A DNA stretch of 64,000 bases from Pullulanibacillus camelliae (GCF_014642655.1 NZ_BMIR01000004.1:129414-193413); one strand, 5' to 3'. Positions 16,629-29,655 are shown, counted from the first letter of the stretch. Program-made: numbers and translations. Notes: a model not told the origin generated them from the letters alone.

Positions 16629-18089
16629 TTAAGCATTCACCCCTTCTAAAGACGGTGCAAGCTTGAGATTGGCCGCTTGTTCATAAGCATGAGCGGTGCG
16701 ATAAACGGTTGCCTCATCAAATGGCTTGCCGATAATCTGCAAGCCGACAGGGAGGCCCTCTGCTAGACCACATGGTACACTGATCGCTGGTACACCCGCA
16801 AGGTTGACAGGAATAGTAAGAATATCATTCGCATACATTGTCAGCGGATCATCGATTTTTTCTCCAATTTTGAAAGCCGTGGTCGGCGTTGTCGGTCCAA
16901 TCACAACATCAAAGTTTTCAAAGACCTTCTCAAAGTCACGTTTGATGAGCGTCCGGACCTTTTGTGCCTTTTTATAGTAAGCATCATAATAGCCTGAGCT
17001 AAGCGCGAAGGTACCAAGCATGATACGGCGCTTGACTTCATCACCGAAGCCTTCACTACGTGTCTTTTTGTACATATCAATCAAATTATCGGCTTCCTTA
17101 CGCACGCCATAGCGCACACCATCAAAACGCGCTAGGTTGGCTGAAGCTTCTGAAGAAGCTAACAAGTAATAAGTAGCAACGGCATATTTTGAATGAGGAA
17201 GTGATACTTCTTCAACTGAGGCGCCAAGGGCTTCCAGTTGAGCAATAGCCTTCTTCACTGCCGCTTTCACCCCTGCGCTCACGCCTTCACCGAGATATTC
17301 CTTAGGCACAGCAATGCGCAATCCCTTCACTTCTCCAGTTAAGGCTTTGGTGAAGTCTGGAACAGCGACGTCGGCCGATGTTGAATCATAGGCATCGACA
17401 CCTGAGATCGCTTGTAAAAGATGCGCGTTATTTTCAACCGTTGTGGTGAGCGGGCCGATTTGATCCAGTGAAGAGGCAAAAGCGATCAAACCAAAGCGCG
17501 AGACACGGCCGTAGGTTGGCTTCATTCCGACAACACCGCAAAAGGCGGCAGGCTGACGAATCGACCCTCCTGTATCCGAACCAAGGGAAAAGGGGACCAT
17601 GCCAGCGGCAACAGCGGCTGCTGAACCTCCGCTTGATCCACCTGGTACACGCTCTAAATCCCAAGGATTACGTGTTGTATAAAAGCTGGAATTCTCATTG
17701 GATGAGCCCATCGCAAACTCATCCATGTTGAGCTTACCAATGACAATCCCTTGCTGGGCCTGAATGCGTTCAACAACCGTGGCATGATGAAGTGGTTCAA
17801 AGTTAGCGAGAAGCTGACTCGCAGCTGTTGTTTTCAATCCTTTGGTAACAATGTTATCCTTTATGCCAATGGGAAGACCAAATAAGGTGGCTTGAGAGTG
17901 ACCACGTTCAGCATCCAACGCTTGTGCTTGCTGGCGTGCTGCTTCTTCATTTAGCGTTAGAAAGGCATGCACACTGCCATCGGTCTTCTTAATATTTTCA
18001 TAAGCTTCGTTGACCAATTCAGTAACAGAAAGGTCTTTTTTATGTAGTCGATCCTGTAAAGCTTTATAGCTTTCATCAAATAGGGCCAA
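16629..18089 (-). CDS. gatA: Asp-tRNA(Asn)/Glu-tRNA(Gln) amidotransferase subunit A
   Basis: A 486-residue amidase-signature enzyme. The Ser-cisSer-Lys triad region is visible as LPIGIKDNI (Lys near residue 79), [13 protein letters not shown] and [12 protein letters not shown]. It hydrolyses glutamine to supply ammonia to GatB. The start is TTG at 18089 with AAAGGAGGG about 10 bases before it. It is 21 bases after gatC and joined to gatB. Confidence 0.97.
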   Translation of the reverse strand: MALFDESYKALQDRLHKKDLSVTELVNEAYENIKKTDGSVHAFLTLNEEAARQQAQALDAERGHSQATLFGLPIGIKDNIVTKGLKTTAASQLLANFEPLHHATVVERIQAQQGIVIGKLNMDEFAMGSSNENSSFYTTRNPWDLERVPGGSSGGSAAAVAAGMVPFSLGSDTGGSIRQPAAFCGVVGMKPTYGRVSRFGLIAFASSLDQIGPLTTTVENNAHLLQAISGVDAYDSTSADVAVPDFTKALTGEVKGLRIAVPKEYLGEGVSAGVKAAVKKAIAQLEALGASVEEVSLPHSKYAVATYYLLASSEASANLARFDGVRYGVRKEADNLIDMYKKTRSEGFGDEVKRRIMLGTFALSSGYYDAYYKKAQKVRTLIKRDFEKVFENFDVVIGPTTPTTAFKIGEKIDDPLTMYANDILTIPVNLAGVPAISVPCGLAEGLPVGLQIIGKPFDEATVYRTAHAYEQAANLKLAPSLEGVNA

Positions 18090-18110
18090 ACGTTTTCCCT
18101 CCTTTTTCCA

Positions 18111-18404
18111 TTAATCGCCGATAACTTTCGGGACTTTGACTTGTCCATTTTGTTGTGCTGGAGCATTCTTAAGTGCCTCCTCGCGATCGAGTGAGTCACG
18201 GACGACATCATCACGAAGGACATTGGTAATATCAAGGACATGAGTGGTCTCCTCAATGCCTTCAGTGTCTAATTCATTAAGCTGTTCAGCAAAACCAATG
18301 ATGTCACCAAGATCCTTTGCAAATGCCTCAACTTCTTCTTCTGTAAAAGTTAAACGTGCCAAATGTGCGACGTGTTTAATTTGTTCCTTTGTAATCTCTG
18401 TCAT
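18111..18404 (-). CDS. gatC: Asp-tRNA(Asn)/Glu-tRNA(Gln) amidotransferase subunit C
   Basis: A 97-residue protein with the GatC pattern (VAHLARLTFTEEEVEAFAKDL near the N-terminus, and VLRDDVVRDSL later). It wraps around GatA and stabilises the complex. GGTGGAGGTGAAAGA precedes the ATG. First gene of gatC-gatA-gatB. Confidence 0.96.
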   Translation of the reverse strand: MTEITKEQIKHVAHLARLTFTEEEVEAFAKDLGDIIGFAEQLNELDTEGIEETTHVLDITNVLRDDVVRDSLDREEALKNAPAQQNGQVKVPKVIGD

Positions 18405-18477
18405 TCTTTCACCTCCACCACACGTACATTAATAGTTAGATGATACCAAAACACGCTAGTGATAAGCAACAAAAGGA

Positions 18478-18506
18478 TTTCCTGCACAAAAAGTTTGCAC
18501 AGGAAG
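18478..18506 (-). terminator. Weak hairpin after the ywqA/ywqB pair
   Basis: TTCCTG-CA-CAAA pairs with TTTG-CA-CAGGAA leaving a small internal loop, followed by a modest T-tract on the minus strand. Confidence 0.45.
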
Positions 18507-18511
18507 CTCCC

Positions 18512-19060
18512 TCATTTCATTTCTCTTTTTATCACATTTTGAATCGTATTGAACACCTCGTCAATCTCAGGATGGAAGACCCAATCGAGCCGATGCTGCT
18601 TAGCGAAGCTAACAGGGGCCGTTTTTTTAGCTAACTCCTCAAGCTTTTTCAAAGTGGGGCCGCCCACTGGCTTACGCTGGCTCATCGCCGCCTTGCGAGG
18701 CTCCAGCTTTTTCGCTGTTTTCCGTTTCCAATCCATATCAACAGCCCATTTGATAACTGCCGCGATGGTATGCTTGCAAATGACTGCATCGTCTGGACAG
18801 GAACAAATGAACAGCGCTTTGTCTAAATGAGGCAGTCCGGCCTTATTCACCCCTTCAAAAAAAGCAGAAACACTGTACCTTTTTGAGCCTTTGACCATAG
18901 CTGTAAAGCCAAAAATCTTGTCCTGAAAGTCCAGAACAGCCCGTTGATTGTATAAAGTAAACCCCCGAGACTTTCGCTTCGAATCTGTTGAAGCAAAAAA
19001 GCGCTTGAGCCATTCCTTCAGATCACGGTCTGACGTGATATCTGTTACTCCATTAATCAA
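18512..19060 (-). CDS. ywqB: SWIM zinc-finger protein, YwqB-like
   Basis: A 182-residue protein with the SWIM zinc-finger signature CxC...CxH: CSCPDDAVICKH at about residues 86-97. A basic linker follows. SWIM fingers bind DNA or protein. The start is TTG, overlapping the stop of the upstream SNF2 gene by four bases (TTGA) behind AGCAGGTGG, so the pair is translationally coupled. B. subtilis has the same SNF2/SWIM pair (ywqA-ywqB) at a different locus. The molecular role is not established; a joint DNA-remodelling or repair function is inferred. Confidence 0.85.
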   Translation of the reverse strand: MINGVTDITSDRDLKEWLKRFFASTDSKRKSRGFTLYNQRAVLDFQDKIFGFTAMVKGSKRYSVSAFFEGVNKAGLPHLDKALFICSCPDDAVICKHTIAAVIKWAVDMDWKRKTAKKLEPRKAAMSQRKPVGGPTLKKLEELAKKTAPVSFAKQHRLDWVFHPEIDEVFNTIQNVIKREMK

Positions 19061-22000
19061 CTGACCACCTGCTTTCTCAGTTGGACAAGTTCTAGAATCT
19101 CTTGATCCGACATTTCGGTTACCCAGCCTTCGCCACTGCCTAGAATTTGTCCGGCAAGTCCCTTTTTCTTCTCAATCAGCTCATCTATACGCACTTCAAG
19201 CGTGCCCTCAGAAATCAGCTTATAAACATGAACATTGCGCTCTTGACCAATGCGATACGTGCGATCAGTCGCCTGTTCCTCGACTGCCGGATTCCACCAG
19301 CGATCATAGTGAATGACATGGTTCGCACTGGTTAAATTAAGCCCAAATCCACCCGCTTTCAACGAAAGAATGAAGATGCCTTTCTGCTTATTATTCTGAA
19401 ATTGTTGAATCATCTTCTCCCGCTTCGGAGCAGGAACACCGCCATGTAAAAACTGTATTGGCACATCCTTATATTTTTGCTCTAGTAAACGGATGAGCAT
19501 ATGTCCCATTTTCACATATTGTGTAAAAACGAGCACGCTTTGATCTTCCTTCAAAATCATATCGACGATATCAAAAAAGCGAGCCAGCTTCCCTGAGCCC
19601 AGTTTTGTGGTATCTTCACCTGCAACAAGACCTGGATGATCACAAATTTGCTTTAGCCTCGTTAAGGTGGATAGTATCAGACCCTTGCGTTGAATTCCCT
19701 TTGCCTTGGCCATTTTTGTTTTTAAATCCTCCACAACAGTCTGATAAAGTGAGGCTTGAGTATCTGTTAAATGACACACAATTTTTTCTTCACTTTTTTC
19801 AGGGAGGTCTTTAATAATGCGGCGATCCGTCTTTTCACGACGCAAGAGGAACGGTTGAATCAAGCGTTTAAGCAGAGTCGACTTCCCTTCGTCCCCATGT
19901 CTTTCAATAGGGGTAATAAATTCCCTGCGAAAGCTGGCAAGCGAGCCTAAATACCCAGGGTTGAGGAAATCCATGATCGACCAGAGCTCCTCTAAACGAT
20001 TTTCAATCGGCGTTCCCGTCAAGGCAATACGGTGTCTGGCTGTATAGCTGCGCAATGCCTGTGTCTTTTTTGCCGATGGATTTTTGATGGCTTGGGCTTC
20101 ATCCAGGATAAGCGCAGACCACGTCTGCTCGGCAAGGTATTTACTGTCATTAACAACCAATGTATAACTCGTAATGATGACATCAACAGCTGTTAATTGG
20201 CCTTCTAAGTCCTCCGCTTCCAGACGGTTCGGACCATGATGAACATAGACGCTTAAAGCAGGCGCAAAGGCCTTAATCTCGTTCGCCCAGTTGCCAATCA
20301 CGGAGGTCGGACAAACGATGAGCGCAGGCTCATTTGGATGATCATTGCGATGCTTGAGTAGATAGGTGATGGTTTGAATCGTTTTTCCTAAGCCCATATC
20401 ATCGGCTAAGCACCCGCCAACCCCGCTTTCCTTTAACTGCGATAGCCAACTATAGCCACGTTTTTGATAAGGACGCAGATCACCATTTAAGCTAAGTGGC
20501 ACGCGTTTATTTTTTTCGGGTCGGCGCGTGATCATCATGAAATAATCATCAAGCTTGGCATCTAGGTGAATGTCAATTTGATTGGATAGGTCATCCTTTT
20601 GGGCTAGTGAAAACTTCAGGGCATCAGCAAAACGTGCACTCTTGTTAAGCTTCGCTCCTGTGGCGCGCAATTGACCATATAGCTTGTTCAGCTGATCTAA
20701 AGGCAATTCAATCCATTCATTCCCGCTTCGATGAAAGCGCCGTTGTTCACGAACAAGACTTTCAAATTGTTCGGCGCTTAGCGCAAGATCCCCAACAGAA
20801 ATGCGCCAATTAAAATCGACAATAGAATCGAGCGTAAAGACAGAAGCATTCGTCCCAATTCCCAGATTGATCTGCACATTTTGCTTGCTTTTATCACGAA
20901 TTTGCAACCATTCAGGAAACAGCATTTGCACAGCTTCCTCTTTAAAAGCCTCCTGGTGTTTATAAAGATCGAGCACTTCATTTGTACGCAGGGTAATTTC
21001 AGGATCAAGCTGGAGCTTCACCAAGCGCTTATTAAATGAAGCCAAATAATCAATGCGTTCGTACACCCATTTCACCAGTCGTTTTTCCTGTCGTTCAAAC
21101 AATTCATCAATCGAAAAATACTCCACGTGATTTTTAGACCCTTTGAAGGCCTGAATAGCAAGCTCGGTCTGCCATTGTGCACCAGGGGTAAAAGGGTCTG
21201 TTCTGTTCTCTGGACTAAAGTGAAGATCAATCTGAACGGGCTCCAGCCATTCTTCAAGATAAGCCTTTTTAAAGGCAACGACTTCCCGCTCTGTCTCCGG
21301 CTCATAACCGTTTTGAATCAGTTCGCGTGCATCTTTTTGGAAGGCGAGGTAATTATTGATTTCATGTGGATCTTCAGTCATTTTGTAATAGGGAAGTGGC
21401 TGTGTCATCAAGTGATAAAACCATTCCACCGCCTTCTTTTTATAAAAGCCCTCCTCTGGCCAGGTGGCCATATCATGTTGATAGCCTGAAGCACCATGAT
21501 AGCGAACTAAACGATCTGCCCAGCTATCTAGCACTGCATACAACCAACGTCTTAACGGAAGCTGAGCTACAGAGGTTGGCGATAACGCCTCTTCTGGAAT
21601 ACGATGAAGCCAGCGCGTGAGCATGCCTGACTCTTTTAATAAGACTTTTCGCAGTACCCATTGTGCTGAAAAATAAGCAATGCTATCATTTTGAATCACG
21701 GTAACCATTGGGTAAAAATGACCGTTCTCCAGCAATAACGAAACCCCATTAGCCAATTCTCCAAAAAAGCGGCAGGATTCACCTGGCACAATCCATGGTG
21801 GCAGCATATTTAATAACCGCTTGGACTGCAGCAATTCAAAGGCGGCCTCCATTGTGAGATAAATGCCCTCGGTGCTCACTTGTTGCTCTTTTTCTAGCTC
21901 AATTTTTCCAGATATGGCTTTAGTTTTTTCTAAAAACTCTCGCCAAACTAAGCTAGCAGAAAGTTGTTTCTTCAACGTTTTATTGAGTGTCCGTGCAATG

Positions 22001-22086
22001 TTCCCATTAGAATGGGTCAGCCAAAGAAAAAAGGCTGTCTTGTTGCCTTTATCTGCTACAAATGCTATGTTTAACTGTTGATCCAT
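19057..22086 (-). CDS. ywqA: SNF2/Rad54-family DNA translocase, YwqA-like
   Basis: About 1009 residues. The N-terminal half is a bacterial SNF2 accessory region. The ATPase core has LADDMGLGKTIQT (Walker A), LILDEAQAIKNP (Walker B, DEAQ rather than DEAH), and helicase-C motifs VFTQYVKMGHML, LSLKAGGFGLNL and QATDRTYRIGQ. Such proteins move on duplex DNA and displace bound proteins; they are not strand-separating helicases. I prefer the ATG at 22086 behind GGGGTG over the GTG at 22095. It is followed by the SWIM protein. It sits between camS and gatC, where B. subtilis has other genes. Confidence 0.92.
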   Translation of the reverse strand: MDQQLNIAFVADKGNKTAFFLWLTHSNGNIARTLNKTLKKQLSASLVWREFLEKTKAISGKIELEKEQQVSTEGIYLTMEAAFELLQSKRLLNMLPPWIVPGESCRFFGELANGVSLLLENGHFYPMVTVIQNDSIAYFSAQWVLRKVLLKESGMLTRWLHRIPEEALSPTSVAQLPLRRWLYAVLDSWADRLVRYHGASGYQHDMATWPEEGFYKKKAVEWFYHLMTQPLPYYKMTEDPHEINNYLAFQKDARELIQNGYEPETEREVVAFKKAYLEEWLEPVQIDLHFSPENRTDPFTPGAQWQTELAIQAFKGSKNHVEYFSIDELFERQEKRLVKWVYERIDYLASFNKRLVKLQLDPEITLRTNEVLDLYKHQEAFKEEAVQMLFPEWLQIRDKSKQNVQINLGIGTNASVFTLDSIVDFNWRISVGDLALSAEQFESLVREQRRFHRSGNEWIELPLDQLNKLYGQLRATGAKLNKSARFADALKFSLAQKDDLSNQIDIHLDAKLDDYFMMITRRPEKNKRVPLSLNGDLRPYQKRGYSWLSQLKESGVGGCLADDMGLGKTIQTITYLLKHRNDHPNEPALIVCPTSVIGNWANEIKAFAPALSVYVHHGPNRLEAEDLEGQLTAVDVIITSYTLVVNDSKYLAEQTWSALILDEAQAIKNPSAKKTQALRSYTARHRIALTGTPIENRLEELWSIMDFLNPGYLGSLASFRREFITPIERHGDEGKSTLLKRLIQPFLLRREKTDRRIIKDLPEKSEEKIVCHLTDTQASLYQTVVEDLKTKMAKAKGIQRKGLILSTLTRLKQICDHPGLVAGEDTTKLGSGKLARFFDIVDMILKEDQSVLVFTQYVKMGHMLIRLLEQKYKDVPIQFLHGGVPAPKREKMIQQFQNNKQKGIFILSLKAGGFGLNLTSANHVIHYDRWWNPAVEEQATDRTYRIGQERNVHVYKLISEGTLEVRIDELIEKKKGLAGQILGSGEGWVTEMSDQEILELVQLRKQVVS

Positions 22087-22289
22087 GACTAACACCCCAT
22101 GTTTCCGAACGTGACCTATTCAAGCAACCATTTACAAAACACAGTATCCCCATTTTTTGCCCTTCCCATAAATATAACATATTTCCGCTTAAAAATCTGA
22201 TCTCCCTGGAAGATTTGATAAGGTATGCTTTCGACAAAGAATACATGGGAATTACCTGGGTCCTTTTCAATTAGAACCGCCGCCTGTAT

Positions 22290-22615
22290 TTTGACTGTAG
22301 CCTGTTATTATTTTGCGTGGGGCTTTTGTTAAATTGATCCTAGCTATGTTATTTTGAGAGGGGTTTTGTTAAAATAGTCGAGCCTTTTGTTACTCTGAAG
22401 CCGGCTTCTGTTCTCCTGCTCAGGACTTTTGTTACGCTCACACCTGGATTCGGAAACTTGTCCTTCGGATTTGTTCTCCTTTCGGAAGCTTCGAGCTCTA
22501 TTCGTTATTGTGTGGCTGGCTTTTGTTCTCTTTTTCCTCTCTTTTGTTGCGCTCGACTTCTGATTCGGAAGCTTGCTCCATGGACTTGTTCACTTCGGCT
22601 TTGATTTGTTATTTT
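22290..22615 (-). repeat. Short-unit repeat field, family C (TTTTGTTAN units)
   Basis: The stretch contains many copies of CTTTTGTTA or close variants at irregular 15-40 base intervals. It shares the longer block TTTTGTTACGCTC-CACC-TGATTCGGAAACTTG with 36560-36790. On the minus strand the units read TAACAAAAG. No gene is encoded. Confidence 0.65.
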
Positions 22616-22641
22616 GTCTCTTGTCATGACCATTTTCCAAT

Positions 22642-22692
22642 AAAAAAGGAGAGAGCTGTCATTAAAAGCCCTGCTTTTGTGACACCCTCTCT
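22642..22692 (-). terminator. Intrinsic terminator of camS
   Basis: On the minus strand GAGAGGGTGTCA pairs with TGACAGCTCTCTC (small mismatch), with an inner AAAAGC/GCTTTT stem, followed by TTTTTTATT. Confidence 0.85.
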
Positions 22693-22720
22693 GCAAAGGT
22701 TCTAGTAACTATTAGATTTA

Positions 22721-23908
22721 TCAGTGTGTGGCTCCATAAACATAAACAAAGGGTTTGTCCATATCAGAGCGATTGACTACTACAGCTTCCGGTTGACCTG
22801 TCGTATCGCTAATATTGATTTGAATAGGGACTTCAAAAGGATTGTTGCTCTGCAACAGGCCAGAAATATAGTTAGTGAATGAGACAATTTCCGTTTCATC
22901 AAAGAAGTTAATATTGATATTCATCGTTAGATTTTGTAGCTTATTTCCCTTGATGAACCCTTGACCAATGACATCGGTATAGTTAGGGAAATAGCTTTTT
23001 ATTTTGTCCTTAAATTTATCAAACTTATCATAGTAATCCTTGTATTTACTTTCCGCCTCATTTGATGGAAAGAGTACATTATCCTCGCCCGTATTCTTCC
23101 ATTTGCTGATGGAGCGCGCCGAGCCATCCGCCGTTCCAACAGCGTAAAAATGCCCAGGAGCATCATATCCGGGAGCTGCTTCGAGATATAAGGCGACAAA
23201 TACAGGGACATTCTCTAGACCCTTGACCTGGCGAATGCGCTGCAAGACTTTATTAGCATAGCTCTTGCCCTTTTGCATTTGTTCCGTTTTATTTAAGGTC
23301 ACATCCACAGGGTAGGTTTTCCCTGTCTTTTTGTAATAAATACTCTGGTTGTAGACAGAATTCATAGAAACAGCTAATGAAACCCCGCTTAACTTACCAT
23401 TCTTCGTCAGGTAATCCTGCTCTAAAACGTAGCTCAGTTCTTTAGGCTCATCGGTTGCACGCTTTCCGATATCGCTCCCTTTTCCATAAGGCGGATTTAA
23501 CCCTTGTTTATCGACGCCTGGAAGATCAGAGGATTCTCCCTTTACAAGCTTACGCGCTAACATTTCATCGATCAAATCTGTACTGATATAGCGCCCACTT
23601 TGGAAATAATATTTTCCGGGGTCAAACACACTTTTAGAAAGGCGCATCAATCCCATTTCCATCTCATTAATATCTAAACGATTATTGACACCATACGTAA
23701 TATAACCGCGCGAAGGGCTTGTCTTATCTGAATGCCAAATCTGATAATCCTTTTCATTATCCTGAGGCACAATGGTGATTTTTTCATCATTACCCTTTTT
23801 TGTGTTTTTTAACGTATGCTGCTTGTCATCCTTAGACCACGGCATCGTACACGCAGTTGTTCCAATCAAGACAAACAACAGGCACAATCCTAAAACCACT
23901 CGTTTCAA
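22721..23908 (-). CDS. camS: CamS family lipoprotein (sex-pheromone precursor type)
   Basis: The TTG at 23908 is chosen because GAGGAG lies about 10 bases before it; the upstream ATG at 23947 has none. The product is 395 residues and starts LKRVVLGLCLLFVLIGTTAC, a lipoprotein signal peptide with lipobox and acceptor cysteine. The body matches CamS/YerH (YGVNNRLDINEMEMGLMRLSK, GSDIGKRA). In enterococci and staphylococci the cleaved signal peptide acts as a plasmid pheromone; in Bacillus the role is unknown. It is the last gene of the pcrB-pcrA-ligA-camS unit, 190 bases after ligA. Confidence 0.92.
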   Translation of the reverse strand: MKRVVLGLCLLFVLIGTTACTMPWSKDDKQHTLKNTKKGNDEKITIVPQDNEKDYQIWHSDKTSPSRGYITYGVNNRLDINEMEMGLMRLSKSVFDPGKYYFQSGRYISTDLIDEMLARKLVKGESSDLPGVDKQGLNPPYGKGSDIGKRATDEPKELSYVLEQDYLTKNGKLSGVSLAVSMNSVYNQSIYYKKTGKTYPVDVTLNKTEQMQKGKSYANKVLQRIRQVKGLENVPVFVALYLEAAPGYDAPGHFYAVGTADGSARSISKWKNTGEDNVLFPSNEAESKYKDYYDKFDKFKDKIKSYFPNYTDVIGQGFIKGNKLQNLTMNININFFDETEIVSFTNYISGLLQSNNPFEVPIQINISDTTGQPEAVVVNRSDMDKPFVYVYGATH

Positions 23909-23954
23909 AACTGTCAACTCCTCATTTACACCACTTGGCTGATGCACTCACTGA

Positions 23955-24040
23955 CTTAGACTTATAAGTAATCTTGTGCGAGCATCGGCAAGTTTAGAGC
24001 GAAAGTCAAAGCTTTCGAATCTTATCGCTAACCATCGATA
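23955..24040 (-). repeat. Possible degenerate family A repeat
   Basis: The minus strand reads GCTTTGACTTTCGCTCTAAACTTG, resembling GCTTTGGCTATCGCTACCTAAGGCTTG of the copy at 62845-62944. Unlike other copies it is not next to a terminator. Confidence 0.35.
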
Positions 24041-24101
24041 CCCAACTTCCCCAAAGAACATTTTACCATTATCATTTTTTTATGCTATAGGAAGTGATTC
24101 C

Positions 24102-26147
<2,046 letters not shown>

Positions 26148-26182
26148 TTAATATACCCCATTCTTCACCACACGACGAGATG

Positions 26183-28417
26183 TTATAATTTATCGATGGG
26201 AGCAAAGCTGGCAAGCAGGCGCTTAATCCCTGTTGGATTCGGAAAGGCAATGTCTAGCTCCATAGAATCCCCTTCCCCTTTAATACTTACCACAGTGCCT
26301 TCTCCCCACTTTTTATGACTCACACGATCTCCAACAGCCCAATGGCCTTCACTATTCACATTTTTTTTCGGTATCATAGGGCGCCTTTGTATGGGAGCTG
26401 CCGATGATGCAGTGGATTGAAAGGAAACGGTAGACCTTGAAGCTGTTCCTCCACCCCAGCCAAAGGAGCGCTCATTCTCTTCTCTTTCAATGAGTTCTTC
26501 AGGAATTTCACCGATAAAGCGTGACTCTGGATTGGTATTCATGTGTCCAAACAGTGTCCGCATTTGAGCATTGGTAATGTACAGGCGCTGCTCTGCACGG
26601 GTAATCCCTACGTAAGCTAAGCGTCTTTCCTCTTCCATTTCCTCTTCTTCCATGAGTGAACGACTATGTGGGAAGACCCCTTCCTCAAGACCAGCAAGAA
26701 AGACGATAGGAAATTCCAATCCTTTAGCAGCATGAAGCGTCATCAAGGTGACACCTTCTCCCTGCTGAGTATCCTCTTCTTCCAATCCCATATCACTGTC
26801 CAAAGCCAACTCACTAAGAAAAGCGATCAAAGATTTGTCCTCATTATTTTTTTCAAAATCTTGTGTGACAGATAAAAATTCATCGAGGTTTTCTAAACGA
26901 CTCTGGGACTCTAGCGTTTTCTCCTCTTTAAGCGCCTCACGATAGCCTGACTTATCCAGCACCTCTTCAACCAAATCCGTCACCGATAAATAATCGAGCA
27001 TATGTGACCAGTTGATGATTTGATCAGCAAATTCCACAAGTGCTTTGGCTGCCCTCTTTGGAACAGTCGTTTGCTCAATTTCTTGAATCGCTTGGATGAG
27101 GGACAAGTCCTCTTGTAGCGCATAGTCTGCCAGCTTATCTAACGATGCTGCCCCAATCCCTCTCTTAGGTACATTCACTACCCTAGCAAAGCTGATATCA
27201 TCATCAGGATTGGCAATCAAACGCAAGTAAGCAAGTAAATCCTTAATTTCCTTACGCTCATAGAATTTAATGCCTCCCACCATTCGATAAGGAATATTGG
27301 CCTTGACAAGCATTTCTTCCACGACACGTGATTGGGCGTTTGTCCGATAGAGCACGGCAATATCATCAAAGTTAAAACCATCCTTGGTCAACTCACTGAT
27401 CTTTCCCGCAATAAATCGACCTTCATCATGTTCATTATTTGCACGATAATAATGAATGGGATGGCCTTCTGTGTTATTTGTCCAAAGATTTTTGGGCCTG
27501 CGGCTATAGTTATTTGCAATCACACGGTTAGCTGCTTCCAGAATTTTTTTCGTCGACCGATAGTTTTGCTCGAGTAGAATGACTTCAGCGTCAGGATAGT
27601 CCTTCTCAAAGGATAAAATATTTTTAATATCCGCTCCACGCCATTTATAAATCGATTGATCAGAATCACCGACAACACATAGATTGCGAAAACGCTCAGC
27701 CAACAGCTTAACAAGCGTATACTGTGCTTTGTTCGTATCCTGATACTCATCGACGTGAATATATTGAAATTTCTTCTGATAAAAGCTCAAGGATTCTGGG
27801 ACACGCTTAAAAAGATGAATCGTCGTCATAATCAAATCATCAAAATCAAGAGAATGGTTTTTCAACAGACGCTTCTCATATTCAACGTAAACGTCACGCA
27901 CAACCTCTTCATATGGACCATTAGCCATTTGACCGTAATCCTTTGCCGTTTGCAGCTCATTTTTTGCCGAGCTGATCGTTCCAAGAATGGCTCTAGGGCT
28001 AAATTTCTTAGGATCGATATTCTTTTCCTTTAAAATTTGTTTAATCACCGAGACCTGATCGGTGGTATCCAATATCGAAAAATTACGGTTGATCCCAATC
28101 CGATCGGCATCACGGCGCAAAATACGTACACACATTGAGTGAAACGTTGATACCCAAATATCCTCTGCAAGTGGACCCGTTAAGCCTGTCAAGCGCTCCT
28201 TCATCTCTTTAGCGGCCTTATTTGTAAAAGTAATTGCTAACACATTCCAAGGAGCGATTTCCTTCTCAATTAACAAATAAGCAATCCGATGCGTCAGGAC
28301 ACGCGTTTTCCCACTTCCTGCACCAGCCATAAGTAACAAAGGGCCCTTCGTATGTTGAACGGCTTTTTTCTGCTGAGGGTTCAATCCCTGAAAGAGGTTG
28401 TCCACTAAATCTTGCAT
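26183..28417 (-). CDS. pcrA: ATP-dependent DNA helicase PcrA (UvrD/Rep family)
   Basis: A 744-residue superfamily 1A helicase. Walker A is GAGSGKT at residues 32-38; [38 protein letters not shown] and [12 protein letters not shown] are the later helicase motifs. The C-terminal end holds the Tudor-like RNA-polymerase-binding region ([18 protein letters not shown]). It acts in nucleotide excision repair, rolling-circle replication and removal of RNA polymerase. It is 18 bases after pcrB with AGGAGTG before the ATG. Confidence 0.97.
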   Translation of the reverse strand: MQDLVDNLFQGLNPQQKKAVQHTKGPLLLMAGAGSGKTRVLTHRIAYLLIEKEIAPWNVLAITFTNKAAKEMKERLTGLTGPLAEDIWVSTFHSMCVRILRRDADRIGINRNFSILDTTDQVSVIKQILKEKNIDPKKFSPRAILGTISSAKNELQTAKDYGQMANGPYEEVVRDVYVEYEKRLLKNHSLDFDDLIMTTIHLFKRVPESLSFYQKKFQYIHVDEYQDTNKAQYTLVKLLAERFRNLCVVGDSDQSIYKWRGADIKNILSFEKDYPDAEVILLEQNYRSTKKILEAANRVIANNYSRRPKNLWTNNTEGHPIHYYRANNEHDEGRFIAGKISELTKDGFNFDDIAVLYRTNAQSRVVEEMLVKANIPYRMVGGIKFYERKEIKDLLAYLRLIANPDDDISFARVVNVPKRGIGAASLDKLADYALQEDLSLIQAIQEIEQTTVPKRAAKALVEFADQIINWSHMLDYLSVTDLVEEVLDKSGYREALKEEKTLESQSRLENLDEFLSVTQDFEKNNEDKSLIAFLSELALDSDMGLEEEDTQQGEGVTLMTLHAAKGLEFPIVFLAGLEEGVFPHSRSLMEEEEMEEERRLAYVGITRAEQRLYITNAQMRTLFGHMNTNPESRFIGEIPEELIEREENERSFGWGGGTASRSTVSFQSTASSAAPIQRRPMIPKKNVNSEGHWAVGDRVSHKKWGEGTVVSIKGEGDSMELDIAFPNPTGIKRLLASFAPIDKL

Positions 28418-28435
28418 CTTTTTTCACTCCTATTT

Positions 28436-29143
28436 TTACTGTTTCGCTTTATGCATCACTTTTTTAACTGCTTTAACGGTCTTCAATGCGGTCTTCAAAT
28501 CCTGATAAATGACGTTCCCCACAATCACAGTATCTGCGGCTCGCGCCATTTCCTCTGCTTTCGCGACGGAATCAATCCCACCTCCGTAGAAAAGCTGGGC
28601 ACACGTCAGTGTCTTTTTCACCGCCTGAACCATCTCCAGTTCACCGTAGATCCCACTATACTCAAGATAAAAAACAGGAAAATGAAACATGCGTTCAGCC
28701 ATCATTGCATAAGCTGTCACATCTTCAGAATCAAGCGCCGTATCAGCCCCTGTCAAGCTGGCGACCTTTGAAGCAGGATTGAGAACACAATACCCTTCCA
28801 TCACTACCTCATCCCAATTTAAGGTTTTTCCAAATTCCTTGATTGCCTCATGATGCATCCCAACAATCCAATCTGGGTGATCGGCGTTCAAGACGGTTGG
28901 AATAAAGTAGTAGTCAAAGCCAGGGGTTACGGCATCAATAGCCGAAATTTCCAAAGCACAATCCACCGCATATTGGCGAATTCTACTCAATAGCTGCAAG
29001 GTATTATCAAGCGTGACACCATCCGTCCCGCCAACAATCACTGCATCCGTTCCAGATTCGCAGAGTTGTTCTAACGCATCGTCATCTATTTTTTTATTCG
29101 GATCTAGCTTAAATACATGGCGCCAGGCCTTATATTCATTCAC
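28436..29143 (-). CDS. pcrB: Heptaprenylglyceryl phosphate synthase PcrB
   Basis: A 235-residue TIM-barrel prenyltransferase of the GGGP-synthase family. [12 protein letters not shown] near residues 33-44, a [10 protein letters not shown] stretch and the phosphate-binding GGGIDS and VIVGNVIY motifs are visible. In Bacillaceae it joins heptaprenyl diphosphate to glycerol-1-phosphate. The start is GTG behind AGGAGGAACGAA. First gene of the pcrB-pcrA-ligA-camS unit, as in B. subtilis. Confidence 0.95.
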   Translation of the reverse strand: MNEYKAWRHVFKLDPNKKIDDDALEQLCESGTDAVIVGGTDGVTLDNTLQLLSRIRQYAVDCALEISAIDAVTPGFDYYFIPTVLNADHPDWIVGMHHEAIKEFGKTLNWDEVVMEGYCVLNPASKVASLTGADTALDSEDVTAYAMMAERMFHFPVFYLEYSGIYGELEMVQAVKKTLTCAQLFYGGGIDSVAKAEEMARAADTVIVGNVIYQDLKTALKTVKAVKKVMHKAKQ

Positions 29144-29452
29144 AATTCGTTCCTCCTAAAACTAAAAGACACAGAGTGTAGGTTTACGTTAGACAGTTTT
29201 TTAAATCACTAACATAGAAATCACCTGTCTAACTACAATGGGGTTCAAAAAAGGAAGGAGTGAAGGAGAAAAGTTTCCTCATGTTTCGCGCTCTATATAC
29301 GACTTTTGAAAAAACGCATTGAGCTTTTTAATGACCCAACACTCTTAAGCACCTCCGCAAGACTCTAGCTGGATTATACCATATCCACCTTCAACGACAT
29401 AGGGCTGACAAAGAATTGAAACATAAGGATTTATTTATATATTCTATAAGAA

Positions 29453-29480
29453 AAACCGGGCGAAAAGCGTATGCCCGGTC
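29453..29480 (-). terminator. Terminator-like hairpin far upstream of pcrB
   Basis: On the minus strand ACCGGGC pairs with GCCCGGT and is followed by TTTTTC. It is about 310 bases before the pcrB start and 340 bases after the ltaE stop, which already has its own terminator. It could be an attenuator in the pcrB leader or the end of a short transcript. Confidence 0.5.
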
Positions 29481-29514
29481 CTTGCTTGGTATAGAGCATC
29501 ATGAAATATGAAAG

Positions 29515-29655
29515 AGGCTTCAGTGCCTGGTCAAGTGGAATGGAGCGCAAGGCGCGAGACTCGGAACATTCTAAAATTGTTTGTTCCTCGAGCGCCGCTA
29601 ACTCATGATGCGATACTAGAGTCCTGCGGGCGGCTTGGAATGGAAACGTGCACGA
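29515..29655. repeat. Bacillaceae-type intergenic repeat, degenerate
   Basis: The stretch has the pattern AATGGAGCGCAAGGCGCGAGACTC and GTCCTGCGGGCGGC, similar to a repeat widespread in Bacillaceae intergenic regions. The centre appears replaced or diverged. Confidence 0.5.
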
